The notes: generated by a model from the sequence alone, not told the origin. A stretch of DNA of 64,000 bases from Mortierella alpina (GCA_029449245.1 JANATF010000003.1:1550001-1614000); one strand, 5' to 3'. Counted from the stretch's first letter, positions 11,837-23,997 are shown. Translations and numbers: made by a program.

Positions 11837-12329
11837 GACAAAAACTAATGGTCGGTTTGGCCACTCATCATGCGCGTTTAGCCTGGGCACCTCTCGGTAG
11901 TGAGGCAGTCGTAAGATTATGGGTAGAGACTTTCTGCACCCGAACTGGAGGCATACCAAAGCAAAACTGCCCGTCCATGGGACCGAAGGCATGCCGACTT
12001 GTAAACCGTCATTGCATACTCCGCACGTCGATACGCCTTGTATTTTGCAATCCTTCCCGTTTGACGCCCTAGGCTAGGGATGCCCCCACACCATTTTGTT
12101 TGCATAGTCAACGCGTTATTCTCGGCCTAAAAAACACTTTTAAGAGAATGGACGTAAATATATATACATACAAATGTTGCAGTTATGTGAGAAAAGGGTG
12201 GTGGGGCAGAAGGGCTTACCTTTCATCGTCGAAGATACATTTGATTTCTTGAACAATTTGTCGCACCATATTCTGGTAGACTAGACTGTGGTCACCTTGA
12301 AGTTTTGGAAATCCAGATCAACTGAACTC

Positions 12330-12363
12330 CGCCCAATTTTTTCATGCGCCCAATTTTTTCATG
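12330..12363. repeat. Perfect tandem duplication of a 17-nt unit
   Basis: The unit cgcccaattttttcatg occurs twice back to back with no mismatch. It lies in non-coding DNA about 630 bp upstream of the defensin-like gene. It could be simple slippage or a duplicated protein-binding site; nothing distinguishes these. Confidence 0.85.
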
Positions 12364-12840
12364 CAGGCGATCTTCAAGTCCGCCGCCACAATGGTGCCAT
12401 TGGTAAGCTGGGAGCTGACAGCAAACTCGTCAAACACTCTAAAGCGTACTACACTTGGATGTTCTAGAGTGTACAATACTGTAACATGGCTGTGGCCTGT
12501 AGAATGCTGCAGGTACACATCTAAAAGTAGGCTGGGAGCACGGTACACTGCGTCTGGAAGGAGGCACACCACAAAAAGGTATGCACAGCACAGAGTCTCA
12601 AAGGATAAAATTCCCTCGTCAATGAAACCTCATTGCATCCATGCACAAAATGTAGTGCCACAAACATACCCTTGTGTACAGGCACGCATCGTATGGAGCG
12701 TTAGATGACGCGAGAAAGACCCTCTTTGTCAAGGGAAACATGGACCGGGGAACCCTCACACGAGTTTACCAAAAAAAAAAAAAAAAATTCCAAGGTCTTG
12801 CAAGATCAAGAGTGAACTTTTTTTCGTTCTTTCGTTCAGG

Positions 12841-12848
12841 TATAAAAG
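12841..12848 (+). promoter_or_regulatory. TATA box of the defensin-like peptide gene
   Basis: TATAAAAG occurs about 150 nt upstream of the peptide start codon. It is followed by a C/A-rich leader (CATCATCAAACACATCTC-like) typical of strongly expressed fungal genes. Confidence 0.65.
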
Positions 12849-12991
12849 GGTTGAACGCTGCAACCCTTTTCTCATCATCATCAAACACATCTCAACCGCC
12901 TCAAGCAAGTCTCGCACTACTTCAAACCAAAAAAAAAACCATCTCCTCTCAACGCGTCCAGAAACCTCCCCCCCTCTCTCTCTTACCGAAA

Positions 12992-13192
12992 ATGCTCAAG
13001 AACTCGATCGTTTTGCTCGCTATGTGCGCCATGGTGGTCTTTGCCAAGGGCAAGGACGAGAGCCTCAACCGCCGCTGCACCCCCGACAACGCCGATTCCA
13101 AGTGCGCCCTCCAGTGCTTGTTCTACCGTCGCTACGACGGAGGATACTGCAAGAAGGATGAGAACATCTGCTACTGCACCACCAAGTACTGA
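12992..13192 (+). CDS. Secreted defensin-like peptide with CS-alpha-beta cysteine pattern
   Basis: Intronless 66-aa precursor. Residues 1-18 are a signal peptide (MLKNSIVLLAMCAMVVFA), followed by a short segment GKDESLNRR whose RR could be a processing site. The mature part has six cysteines spaced C-x8-C-x3-C-x10-C-x6-C-x1-C. CxxxC plus CxC, with a GGYC gamma-core-like turn before the fourth Cys, is the signature of the CS-alpha-beta (defensin) superfamily. Basic residues (RRC, YRRY, CKK) fit an antimicrobial peptide. The gene has its own TATA box, a long UTR and an AATAAA signal. Activity is not shown by sequence. The mature peptide would be about 40 aa, the size of insect/fungal defensins such as plectasin. 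Confidence 0.8.
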   Translation: MLKNSIVLLAMCAMVVFAKGKDESLNRRCTPDNADSKCALQCLFYRRYDGGYCKKDENICYCTTKY

Positions 13193-14249
13193 GTGAGATC
13201 TCCTCCTTCTCACCCTTCGCCAAAAAAAGGCGTTTATATCCCACTTTCCTCAACAATAAACTGTAGTTCGTCATTATGAGGAACCATTTTATGGACCGGA
13301 AACCACAATCGCTCATTCATCGCGTTAACTATGTGAGACAGACAGACAGAGACAGAGAGTTGATGCCCTGCAGTTTGTTCGTATACATCGGGGACAACAG
13401 TACATGAAAGTAATACGCGCACGCCTTGAAGATCCGTCTCTCTTATCTCGTTGATCGTTTCTTGATGTATAAAAACAATGTATAAAGTGTAGGCATATAA
13501 CGTTGACAAGAATCTTGGGTCTGCGCAGTTCTGGTTTCGCTCAATCCCACATACCTACAGCCCTCTCAACACGGGTGCATACCAATGCAGTCCAAGACAA
13601 GACATTTCCACGAACCCTGCTCCCGATCCCTTGAGCCCGTTGTAGTTAGTCCTCCATTCGCTGGTCCTCCTACTGCGGTCACAATGCTTTCCTGGAAAGT
13701 GCTTATGCGCTTTGTAAATTCGTCTCAGGGCTTAGTTACACGGGCGTTTCGCATCAAAGCGGCAACAGATTAAAAACAGCTTTCACCACCACCACTCCCT
13801 TGTCCCTTACTGAGCATAACTCAAGCATTTGCTGGCGTCGCATATGAGAAAAGCATTGTGAGAAATAGAGATATGACAATCTGTGAGAAATGGGGACTTG
13901 TTAAAGAGATGTTCATATGAAGTGTGAGAGGAGATAGCGCCGTGAGTCGCGTAAAAAATAACAGAGAGGCCAACTCACGCATCATGCTACGTAAAACAAG
14001 TCCGTTCAAAGCTGCCCAAAAATATCTTATGAAAAACGGATTTGTCTGCCAATATTTTTTGACGAATAGCGTCCGTGAATGAATGCAAAATCAGTTCCGA
14101 TGCGGCCAAAATATCATGATCACTATAGACAGCATTCCATACGAACAGATGATGCTAACGACCGTGGTCAACAAACTTCTCAAGAAAATGTGCAAAAAGG
14201 TTTTATGTTCGCAATGAGCCTGTCATATATTGTGAAACAAAATGTGTAT
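13193..14249. other. Intergenic region downstream of the defensin-like gene
   Basis: About 1.06 kb without a supported gene. AATAAA near 13255 belongs to the peptide transcript. The region is AT-richer than its neighbours and holds a (GACA)n-like run near 13339. It separates the plus-strand peptide gene from the 3' end of the minus-strand VTT gene. Confidence 0.5.
13255..13260 (+). promoter_or_regulatory. AATAAA polyadenylation signal of the defensin-like gene
   Basis: AATAAA lies 63 nt after the stop codon, supporting a short independent transcript. Confidence 0.6.
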
Positions 14250-16185
14250 TCACGGTGACCGAGGTTGCTGCTGCTGCTGCAAAAGCGGAGATCGCTGAGA
14301 GTTGGGATGATCTCCCCTTGAGTACGATGACGACCTTCTCAAGAACCGCTGGTTTTCTGGTGGAATAATCACACCTGTCGGGTCCAATGGTTCCAGAATC
14401 GGGTCCACTTCACTGACCTCGTCGCGACTGAGTCCTCCATCCTGTTCATGATCCAACGCATCGACATCAATGCCGACTTTTTTCGCTTCATATCGTGCCA
14501 GGATCCAGCGAATCAAGACCGGTAGAGCTGCAAGGAGAGCCACCGCGACCAGCATCGCCACGTTCTTGAGCGTAAACATGTTCACTCCCGACGAATGATC
14601 TTCGACTAGTTTTTCGAGCACACTTCCTGCCTGGACGTGAACCACCGATGGAGCTGTAACTCCGATCAAAGTCCCGATAAAGAATTCTGGCCAGAGCGGG
14701 ACATGAAGATGAGGCGAACAAATGTTGACAAACCAATTGGGCGGGAAGGGTGCGAGCCGAAGGAGAATGATATAGCTCAACAGATTGTTGCGATGTCTCT
14801 CCAACTGATAAGTGACAATATATTTGAACGCGTCGAGGTGTCCGTGGTAAGATCGCCCAATCAAAAGTACAAATAGCGTTAGCACACATCAGATTTTGTC
14901 GAATAACGTTCATGCCCCGGAACAATGATTAGCAGTGAGCAGTGAGCCGTGGTGCCCTCTTCTGATCTCAAGGGGATGAGTGGCGTTTGCGCAAGTAACG
15001 TGTCCTGCACTTTGAATGCAAATGAGAGGGAGGGAGGATATGAAGGAGAGAAAGCATTACCTGAGTATTCCATTTTTCCATGCGATCCCCAAACTTTCGC
15101 TTTACCAGCTTGGAAAAGAACAACCTCGAAAGAAGATAGCAGTTGGTTGCACCAACAGCCGATGCCTATCGAGCGATTAGAATAGAGATCATGAGTCCAG
15201 GACCAATATTAAAAGAATCACTGGAAATAGGATTGCGCATTTTTTCATCGCTAATTTTCCCCTGGCGTTTCTTGCTCTACTCCAACGATAAGATCATTAT
15301 CACAGGAGCAACACTCACCAGTGAGACCATGATGAGCGCAACCCAGAACTTGAAGAGTGCACCGCCCAAGATACTGAGCCACATGCTTCCTGGTACCGAG
15401 AATGTCTGCAGGCTAAGGGTGAGCGAAGTGGGATAGGTTTCGAAAAAAAAATCGACTGGGTTCAGTGAAACGTGTCATCGGCAAATTATTTCATGCGGGG
15501 CCAACAGACCTTAGACGTCATATGGCAGCGCCTGGTCACTGCGAAGCTGGACTTACTAGAGGTAAATGGTGAGGAATCCAAACACGACGCGGTAGTAGTG
15601 CTTATCCATATACACGATCAAAATCTTGCGCAATGCCTCCAGGTCTTCGAGGGAGTGTGGAAAGTGCAAGTCTTTGCGGTGCTCACTACGTTAGAAAAAT
15701 AGAAACACAAGTGTCCCAAATATCATGCCACACGCCAAGAGAAATGTGAGAAATCAGATTCAGATCCATGCAGCTGAATAGAAAGAGGGCCCGGTGGAGT
15801 GGAAGCAGGGTTTTCAAAAAAAACAAAACCTCCTCATCACAGGTACATACTCGTCGACACGCGGGAGGGTATACTGCAGCACGACAAGGAGGATGATGGT
15901 GCCAACAGCGAGGATCAAGAAGAACTTGCCCAGGCCTTGGAAAAACTTGAATATTGATCGGTACCATGCCCGCCACTTGGATGTCTCCTTGACCGGGTCC
16001 TCGCCGTCATCGCTGTCTATGTCAGGCTCATAGTGCGTTATGGCTCCGTGCTCAATGTCTGGTGCTGGACTGGCTGTGTTGGGGGAGGAGGCTTGAGGTG
16101 AATTGGTGGCACTGTAGTCGGCGGTCGCATGCCGGTTGGCAGCGAGCAATGGTTGCCGCTGGTCTTGTGCTTGCCGCTCGTTCAT
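14250..16185 (-). CDS. TMEM41/Tvp38-type VTT-domain membrane protein
   Basis: Multipass ER/Golgi membrane protein of the DedA/VTT superfamily (TMEM41B and VMP1 relatives are lipid scramblases). Minus-strand exons 16185-15851, 15685-15557, 15412-15319, 15165-15061, 14804-14250 give about 405 aa. A cytosolic N-terminus of about 80 residues is acidic. A first TM (FFLILAVGTIILLVVLQYTL) follows. The VTT core contains YLQTFSVPGSMWLSILGGALF, VGATNCYLLSRLF, then LRLAPFPPNWFVNICSPHL and a final TM around AMLVAVALLAALPVLI. The PNWFxNxxSP segment fits TMEM41 better than yeast Tvp38. A Gln-rich tail ends the protein. The ATG at 16185 is the first in the open frame. Confidence 0.82.
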
Positions 16186-16485
16186 GGCGAATGTTCTGTT
16201 TTGCAAGGTGGGGCCGAGACCAATGTGGAAGACTGCGCGATGCGATTCAAAAGACGAGCGACGCAGGCATGGGAGGAGGGGAGATGCAGAAACTGAAGGA
16301 GGGGAAGGTGTTGAAGAGCGAATGCGAGGACACGGTCCGCACTTGGCCCGCTTGAAAAGTCACGGTCGACTGCTTTTGAGCGAGAGCTCCAAAGCGTGTC
16401 TCACCCCCGTTGCCATCGAGCGAAAGCCGTTAACGCATGCCTTATTTGTACGATTATATTTATTTGTGTGAACATTAAAAGGCCA

Positions 16486-18473
16486 TCACTTGAAATTGAC
16501 GCCCTGAGCAACCACCTGTCCCTGCATCGCCTTGATCTCCCAGGACGTCGCATTCTCTGGGCTCTTCTCTGTGCCGAACCCGGTCTTGTAGCAGTTGGCC
16601 AAATGTCCCATCGAAGGCACATCCCCGGCCTGCGCCGCCCTCAGGAACCAGGCCACCGCCTCCTTCGGGTTCACAGCAACGCCCTTCCCTTCCTTGTACA
16701 TGATCGCCACACGGCGCATTCCAATAGCATGTCCCTTGTTCGCCGCTGCCATCTGCCACTCGAATGCCTCGGTCCAGTCGTTTCTCTCGTTGACAGCCAT
16801 CGCTGCCAAGTTGATACAGGCTTCTGCAGAGTTGGCGTTGTTATTTGCTCGGACAAAAAGTTCCCGGGCCTTGGCGGGATCCTTCGAGCCGCTCTCTCCA
16901 TTCAGGTAGCACACTCCGAGATCATACGCCGCTTCCTCATAGTTGTTCCTGAGCGCATTCTCATACCAGGCAAACTTCTTCTTGTCGTCCTTTTGAACAA
17001 AGTCACCCTTCTTGTACATCATACCGAGGTTGTACATGGCCTTTCCGGATCCAATCTCGGCGCCCTTGTTGAACCATTCAAATGCCATCTCCATGTTGGC
17101 AGGCACGCCGCGCCCGTTGATATAGGATAGAGCCAAGGCGCAGCAGGCATCTGCGTGACCATTGTTGGCTGCTGCTGTGAACCACTCGACCGCGCCCTTG
17201 AGATTCTGATTCGTGCCCCATCCGTCTCTGTAGCAGTATCCAATCTCGTTTTGAGCGACCGGTATCCCCAGCTGTGCAGCCTTGAGCCACCACTCAAACG
17301 CCTTCTCGGGTGATTTTGTGGTCCCTTGTCCTTGCGAGTACATGTTTCCGATCGTTGCCATTGCCTTTCCATTGCCCTTCTCCGCTATGACGCGAATATT
17401 ATTTTTCGATAAGAGCAATATAAAAAAAACAATTAATGACCAAACATTGAAGAATAAAAAAAGAGGAGAAATAATCCCAGTCTCCCAATGCTCTGGAGAA
17501 CACCCTCAATATCACAGCCAAAATACGTACCTGCTTTCTCGTAGTAGTAAAACGCTTGCTCGAAATCCACGACTTTACCATACATGCCATACTGGTGCGC
17601 GTTTCCCAAACTCAGCAAGGACTCTGCCCAACCCGCCGTCGCCGCCCGCTCCAACCAATCCATTGCCATTGCTGTGTCCTTTGCTATCTCAGACCCGGCA
17701 GGCGGACTGTTCAGGGTCCGGGCATAGACATGCATCGCCTCAGGATGGCCCTCTTGCGCCGACTGCTGCAACCATTGCGTGCCGACCTTGATATTCGCCT
17801 CTGTTCCCTTCCCCTTCATCAGAGCATCCGCGACCTTGAACTGAGCCAGGGACTTGTCAATGACATCAATCGACCCCTCCACCGCCGTCGCAGCTGTCAT
17901 CCACCACCCAAAGGCCTTCTCCGCATCTGCAGGGAAATCCGCGCCTGCCCCAGTCGTGTAGAGTTCTGCAAGGCGAATCGTCGACTTTGCATCGCCATTC
18001 TTGGCTGCCGTCTCCAACCACATCGCGGCACCCTCGGCTGTTGCCTGGCAGCCCTCTCCACGCATCAGACATTCTCCAACTCTCCTGGTCGAGGGCGTAT
18101 GACTCGCATAGGCAGCCTTCAGGTACAAGTCAAAAGCCGCCTTGAGATTCTTGGGAACACCCGTGCCACCCTTGGTATAGAGTTCGGCCAGGTGGAACTG
18201 TGCCTCGAGGTGTCCCTTGTTGGCTGCAGCCGTGTACCAATCCTCGGCGCCCTTTATGTTGGGCACGGTACCGATGCCGTGTTCGTAACAGTAGGCGGCC
18301 CGGAAGAGGGCATCGTTCTCTCCGTTGTAGGCGGCCTTGGTGTACCACTGAAGAGCTTGGCCAGGGTTCTTTTGCGAGCCCTCTTGACCCTCTTCAAAGT
18401 ATTTGCCGAGGAGGTACTGTGCGCGCGGGTCTTCGCGCTGGGCGCTCTCCATCAGAGAGGCAAATGTGCTCAT
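16486..18473 (-). CDS. Sel1-like repeat protein (about 15 repeats)
   Basis: Two minus-strand exons, 18473-17531 and 17384-16486, give about 613 aa. Nearly the whole chain is Sel1-like (SLR) repeats of about 36 residues, each with the A..LG..Y..G.G...D...A..W...AA..G pattern. Clear examples are ALQWYTKAAYNGENDALFRAAYCYEHG and AVEWFTAAANNGHADACCALALSYINGRG. There is no signal peptide, TM or Hrd3-type C-terminus, so it is a soluble solenoid scaffold rather than the ERAD component. In fungi similar proteins (Chs4/Skt5-like, or orphan SLR proteins) are adaptors, but it lacks the CaaX box of Skt5. The partner is unknown. Confidence 0.85.
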
Positions 18474-19011
18474 GGTCGCCAGAATGAAAGCGCAATGAGG
18501 GAGAGGGAACAGAAACTTGCTTGATGCGTTGATGAGTATAGAGGGAAAAAGAAAAAAAAAAAGAAAAGCAAGGGGACGTTTCTGTCAAGCAAAGGCAGGC
18601 AGAAGCAAGTGAGAGGCGGGCTGCGACAAGTCGAGGTGTGAGGGTGTGCGATGTGCGGCGCGGAGTGTGAAAGGGGGGAGCGAGTAGGGTGGATGCGGCT
18701 GCTTGCTGAGAGATGATGAGATGGGCGTGAGTGCTGGGCGGGGTATACAGGAAGCAAAGGGATGGCAGGAAGCAGGGCAGGATGGAGTGGACGATGACAG
18801 CGCGAGGAGAAGGAAATGTCACGAAAGGAAAGGGACCAGAGACGCCGACCCTTTTTTTTCTCCTCGGCTGTGGGATGGCTTAGATAACGCTTTTTTGCAC
18901 GCTCCGCCGTCTTTGTGTGTGTGTGTACAGACAGTGTGCTCCTCAATATTTCTCTTTGAAGCAAGCCTGTCAGTCGAATTGTTCATGTGCCGTAGGTACA
19001 AAAGTGCTACT
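18474..19011. other. Promoter/5' region of the Sel1-repeat gene and 3' UTR of VPS11
   Basis: No supported gene. On the minus strand the stretch just upstream of the Sel1-repeat ATG is extremely pyrimidine-rich (about 18540-18570 is a T/C tract). A (GT)n run lies near 18915-18926. Confidence 0.5.
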
Positions 19012-22000
19012 CTACAACGACGAGTCGATCAGTTTTGCAAACGCCATCGTGTTGTTGCCAAAATACTTGGCAACCACCTCGAAACCATCGTCTGCATCCT
19101 CGAGCTGTGCAATACCACGCAGAAATATTTCCGAGTTAGCACAGCAGATACACAGTAAGAGCGCAAAATCATAAAGTCAACAGCAATGCAAGACATCGTA
19201 AACTAACCTCCGACAGGAACAGATCATGCTTCTCCGCATTCGCCTCCTGCATCCGTCGGATATCTGCCACCGTCCGCTGCTCAACCATACACTTGGGGCA
19301 CTCCCTATCAGCCGCATCCGACAGACATCGTTGATGGTACGAATGTCTGCACAAAAAGTGGACCGAGGGCAGATCCAGCGACCCTCCGCAGGCGGAGCAT
19401 TTGGTCACCTGGAATATTCTAGCCGATGTCTTGAGCTCTTCAATCTCGCGTCGCTTCTTTTCCGACTCTTGTCTATAGCTCTGAATCTGCTTCTGGTCCT
19501 CGAGTCTCTCCTTGCGCTCGGATTCGATCCGACGACCAATGTAGTTCTTGATCATGCCAATGGTCGCAACCGAGGTCTGGGAGAGCGCCTGGACCACTTG
19601 CAGAGGCGGCAGAAGGTCCTGTTGATCAATATGGTCAAGAACCTTGAGCAGCTCAGCGGTAGCCGATGTCAGACGACCAGGAGACGACGAAAAATAGGAC
19701 AGTGTCAAGGGGTATAAGGAGGGCTCCAGTGGTCTAGCACAGTGAAGAAGGATTCAAGTTAATGAGAGCCACGGCGCAATGTTATCACTTCTCTTTCCTC
19801 CGAGCAATAATGGGAAAAGCAGTGAGGTCTGATCTCTTACCCGTATTTACGGAGACACTCAATCACCTTGGTGGTATCATCCCGCCCAATCCAGAGTCTC
19901 AAAATGTCCGTGTACATCTTCATCTTCTCGTACAAGAACACGATGCCATCGTCAAACCCTGCCATGTGGCACAGTACCAGGGCATGGTTTGTATCGTATG
20001 GAATCTCGGTGTCATTCAACAACTTGAGGCACTTTTCCTTCTTGAGAATCTTCTCCTTCATCCTGCGGTTCATCTCTGCAACTTGCATCGTAGAGCCCTT
20101 GTTGGGTCCATCTGAGGGAGACATAGGTGGGTCTGCGAGGTAGAGTTCCAGGAGGGTGTTCCAAACTGCCTTGCGCTCCTCCATGTCCTGGTCAGTGGTG
20201 GCTCCGTGCCGGCTCGCCCCGCTACCTGAAGCGGCATCGTTCACGTCCTTGCCTCCTACCGCTGCCTTCTTGGATGCCGCCGAGGCATTTCCACTACCGG
20301 GTTTGTTCCCGTGAGCTCCTGGTCCGGATGGAGAAGCCAGTGTCGATGGGGTGGTTGATGATACCGAGGGCCAGCGGTTGGCAGAGATTTTCTCCAGGAA
20401 CACAATCAAATTCGATGGGTGATCTACGAACAAACTCATGAACGTCCTTGGAGACGGCGGCGCGTACTTTCCAGATTCGTGGTGATGTTTGCTGTGGGGT
20501 TTGGGCGAGAGCGACGCATGGCCGCCAATGGCGGGGCTGGCTGCACCGCTAGACGAGATGGGAGGTGAAGATGTGCCACCGGCACCACCGATTGCAAATG
20601 GCAGTATGTTGAAGGCATGATGGTGCGCACCTGCTGTATGGTTGGTAACGGGCGAGGCAGTACCAGGTGTGGGTGAAGGCGAGTTTAGTCTGGCAAGAGA
20701 TCCGGAGCACAAGTCGATCAGCAGCTGGGTGGTCTTCTCGGGAAGATGGGCCAAGAGGACCTTGCCGTATTTTTGCAGATTTTTGTCTGCCTCGACGGGA
20801 CCTAGTCGACGCATGTATGCCAACGCTAGGTCGTACTGCTTCACATCATCGATTTGCACAGTCAAATATCTACCACGACAAAGAAGATATGGCTCTGCCG
20901 TCAGTTATCGCCGATGCAACTGAGATCGCCAAGGAGTGAAATTCGGGATCCACTAGAAGATATAAGACTTACAGATCGTGCTCTTCAAACTTTTCGGCCA
21001 AGTAAACGGCATGCTCGTAATATCCTGCTTGGCGGCACACTTGGATGGCAGTCTCCAAGTCAAAAGTCAAGTCGCTGTCCGTCTGTAGCATATTCAAGTC
21101 CATCAATAAAGGGTCAGTCAACAGCATACACTAAACGCAACCATAGCTGGGACAATATGACTGATTCTGTAGCGGCAAGTTGTACCTTGATGAACTCGTC
21201 CAAACGCTTGACATCCTTCAGTTTAGTGTAGCAATTGAGCAACAATGTTGTATGATCTGCATTTGCCAGCCCACTCGAATGCAGCTCCTGAAGGTAGGAT
21301 GTGAGGTTGTAGATACGTTGGGCATCCAGGAACTTTCGAATCACATACGAGGGCTCTAGTCGGCCTATCGTCCGAACATACTGCTCCATGGCGCCATTGT
21401 AGTCTCCTTTGCTGTAGAGATGATCACCATACTTTTTGATGATGTCGGAGATACTTGCATTGTCGTATTTCTGGTTGTGCGCCAGGTTAATCGCGAGTAG
21501 ATACATATTTTTCTTGAATAGAATGTCCAATTTGAGCGCAGTATCCATCTCATCCAGCCGATAGACCTGTTTAGACGACGCAAAATAGACAAATCTTAGT
21601 CAGCAGAAGCATACGATACTCCTTGCTTAACGCCATGACCTCTACTTCCAGGCGAACTATACCTTGCCACCGTTTTCAACGACGTAGATGCTACCCCACT
21701 CACAGATCACGCTTCGAACTCCTTGCGAGAATGTGGCCTGGTATGCTGTGAACTTGTTAAGTGTGTCAATAATCGTCAATCTCGTTGTGTCGTTTGCTGA
21801 GACTGTGGAGGAGTGCAAGCCAAACGTCCTGGAAGCTGCCTGCGGGATATTGGGCGGAGAGACCAAGACCAGGTACGACTTGTAGAATGAAATGAATGTT
21901 TTGGCACCTACTCAATAATGGTACGCAGTAGTAGCTTTCGTCAGTTATCACGCCTTTCCTACCACGTCTTCTGCTGAAAGTCCATGCAAGATTTCGATTT

Positions 22001-23139
22001 GTTACCGTCATAAGCATAGGCAGGCCCCCGGCCGTCAGGTCCATAGAAAAATATGGCTTCATCTCGGGCAATGGCTAGTTCCTGTGAACTCTCGTTCATC
22101 ACTGCACAACCCAGTCCTCCGCCTTGGTCATCCAGAGTCTACAGGGAGTCATTTCCGAAGTTAGCACCAGCTTCCCGCCTGCGCACAACAATAGTTCCGA
22201 TTGATGCGAGTTCTGTCGTGCTCCTCGTACCTGAGTCGTCCTCAAGAAAGTGTTGTACAAGAGAACCTTGGCAGTGGTAGCAATATACAAAAGTGCGCCC
22301 TTTTGTAATTCCTTGAAGCCCAATCCTAAACAACAGTAAGGTCATGGGGTATATGAGTACACATTTCTCACCAGACGCATTAGTTGGATGACACGCACCA
22401 AAGAAAGACTGCGATGGGTTACCAGTGATAGGCTCGTCGTTTTGGTGAACGACTTTTTGGGCAGTTGTTTGCTTGCGCATGAGGTCGCCATAAATCAAGA
22501 CCACCGTTCCATTGGCAAAGCCAACAGCGACTTGCGAGAGATTTTCCAGCACAGCAAAGGCCGACACCGGAAACGCACCTCCTTTCGGATCAACTATAAT
22601 CTCTCGTGCCATGGTCGGGCCGGGCTTATTCCTGTCTGGCTTGTCCAGATCCCAAAGCTTGATAATCTGTCCAGAGTTGTCTCCCTCCTGTTCCGTGCGA
22701 GAAGGGAGCGTTAGTAGGTCCACTTCTTGTATTGGTGTGATAAGAGCACGGCAATGTGAGAGGTTCTTACCCCAATTGTAACGAGAATGTTTCGCTGCTT
22801 CAACTGCTTCATATGAGTAACGCGACCGCTGTCATAGGCGAGGAAGGATTCGACTTGCATGCCTTTGTCTATAATGTGCACCAGTCCAGACCGGTCGGCG
22901 ACGACCATGTGGCCACGGCCACTTGTGGCGACATTGGACTCGATGGACTAGAGGACGTGTTCAAGAAGCAACGTGAGCATTGGCACGCTCGCAACGGTCG
23001 GCGCTCTTCCTGCAGTGTGCTCATCTCGGTGAAAGTGCGTGCGTGTGGCTACCTTGAAGATTTCGGGTGACTTTGACGGGTCCTCGGGGTCCTTGAGCTC
23101 AACCCTATCAAAGAAGTTGAACTGGCGTTGAAGGGCCAT
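19012..23139 (-). CDS. VPS11: Vacuolar protein sorting 11 (Pep5), HOPS/CORVET core subunit with RING
   Basis: Core tether subunit for endosome-vacuole fusion. Eleven minus-strand exons fit in phase: 23139-23053, 22947-22771, 22687-22399, 22325-22231, 22138-22006, 21907-21663, 21566-21186, 21082-20973, 20869-19841, 19733-19208, 19104-19012; about 1054 aa. The N-terminal beta-propeller starts MALQRQFNFFD and contains IIKLWDLDK and ELAIARDEAIFFYGPDGRG. The alpha-solenoid includes VYRLDEMDTALKLDILFKKNMY and YEHAVYLAEKFEEHD. The RING-H2 at about 961-998 has CxxC, CxH, HxxC and CxxC ligands all present. The last exon (EVVAKYFG) matches the family C-terminus. A Ser/Gly/His-rich insert of about 170 aa in exon 9 is longer than in yeast or human Vps11. 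Confidence 0.95.
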
Positions 23140-23166
23140 TGTCGGGTCTGCCGCGAGGGAGGTGAA

Positions 23167-23997
23167 ATGGGGTCGGGTGGAGATGGTTCGAGAGGGAGAG
23201 GCGAGAGATGCGTGTCACCTCGAACGGGGCAGGTGCACAAGGTGGGCAAGCCAGGTGCCCTTGTGCAAACCCAACAGTTGAGCACCCTACAGCCAGTCTT
23301 TGGCCCTGACAGCAATGCGAAGAAAGACTCTGATCACGCAACAGCACTCTTTGCTGCACCTCCAATGTCTTTGCTCATGCCTCGGATCGATGTCCATCAG
23401 ACATCGCGCCATGCCATCCTTGTCCTTCACATCCACGGCCTTGACGCAACCTCGATCAGCACCGTACTGTCGGTCGCCAAAGACTCTTTTCAGATCAACT
23501 ACCTCGATCCGTCCTCTCAGTGCAAAGTCAATGTCACAGTCAGACCTCAGCTTCTTCAGCAACCCGTCGACAATCATGAGCCTTCCAGTGCACTGATTCA
23601 GGACTGCACATGCTCTTCAGTGCCTGAAAACACCGTCTTCAAGTTTGTTAAACTCCAGGAGATAGAGTGGCAAGCCCTGCAGCTCACGTTCAAGTCTGTG
23701 GCTGTTCAAACGCACCCTGCTGAGGCAAAGGCAGAAGCAGAGGTAGAGAGGAGCGGAGATATCAATGGAATGGATGTCGATCAGAAAGAACGCTCGACCA
23801 TGGAAGAGTCCATGACCTTGAAGTTTGTAACGGAGGCCAATGTTGGCCAGCTCCACGACGCGATCCGCGCTAGTCAGCTGTGGGAGAGAGAGCACGAGCA
23901 ACATGTAGGCAATGTCCAGGCAAGGAGGGTTCCTGGCATGAACGCCATCCATATGACAGCCGAGCTGGTCTCGAACGTCTCCTCTTCTTCCTCATAG
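23167..23997 (+). CDS. Uncharacterised intronless protein, divergent to VPS11
   Basis: A single open frame ends at 23997. Two in-frame starts are plausible: 23167 (276 aa) or 23365 (210 aa, better Kozak context CCAATG and a normal promoter gap to VPS11). I recognise no family with certainty. The region after residue MSLLMPRIDVHQ looks like an all-beta domain (alternating hydrophobics: HAILVLHIHG, FQINYLD, KVNVTVRP, LQLTFKSVAVQ). This could be a CS/p23-like or PIH1-C-terminal-like fold, but that is a guess. The C-terminus is Ser-rich. A 5' frame starting at 23167 would overlap the VPS11 promoter (27 bp between start codons), which argues for the downstream ATG. Confidence 0.5.
   Translation: MGSGGDGSRGRGERCVSPRTGQVHKVGKPGALVQTQQLSTLQPVFGPDSNAKKDSDHATALFAAPPMSLLMPRIDVHQTSRHAILVLHIHGLDATSISTVLSVAKDSFQINYLDPSSQCKVNVTVRPQLLQQPVDNHEPSSALIQDCTCSSVPENTVFKFVKLQEIEWQALQLTFKSVAVQTHPAEAKAEAEVERSGDINGMDVDQKERSTMEESMTLKFVTEANVGQLHDAIRASQLWEREHEQHVGNVQARRVPGMNAIHMTAELVSNVSSSSS

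Larger units (their letters stand above)
11775..12991. other. Long intergenic stretch upstream of the defensin-like gene
   Basis: About 1.2 kb without a supported gene. It holds the DOM34 poly(A) signal near 11831, a 17-nt tandem duplication at 12330-12363, an A17 tract at about 12771-12787, and the TATA box and 5' UTR of the peptide gene at 12992. Short frames exist on both strands but show no domain, signal peptide or splice logic. Confidence 0.5.
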
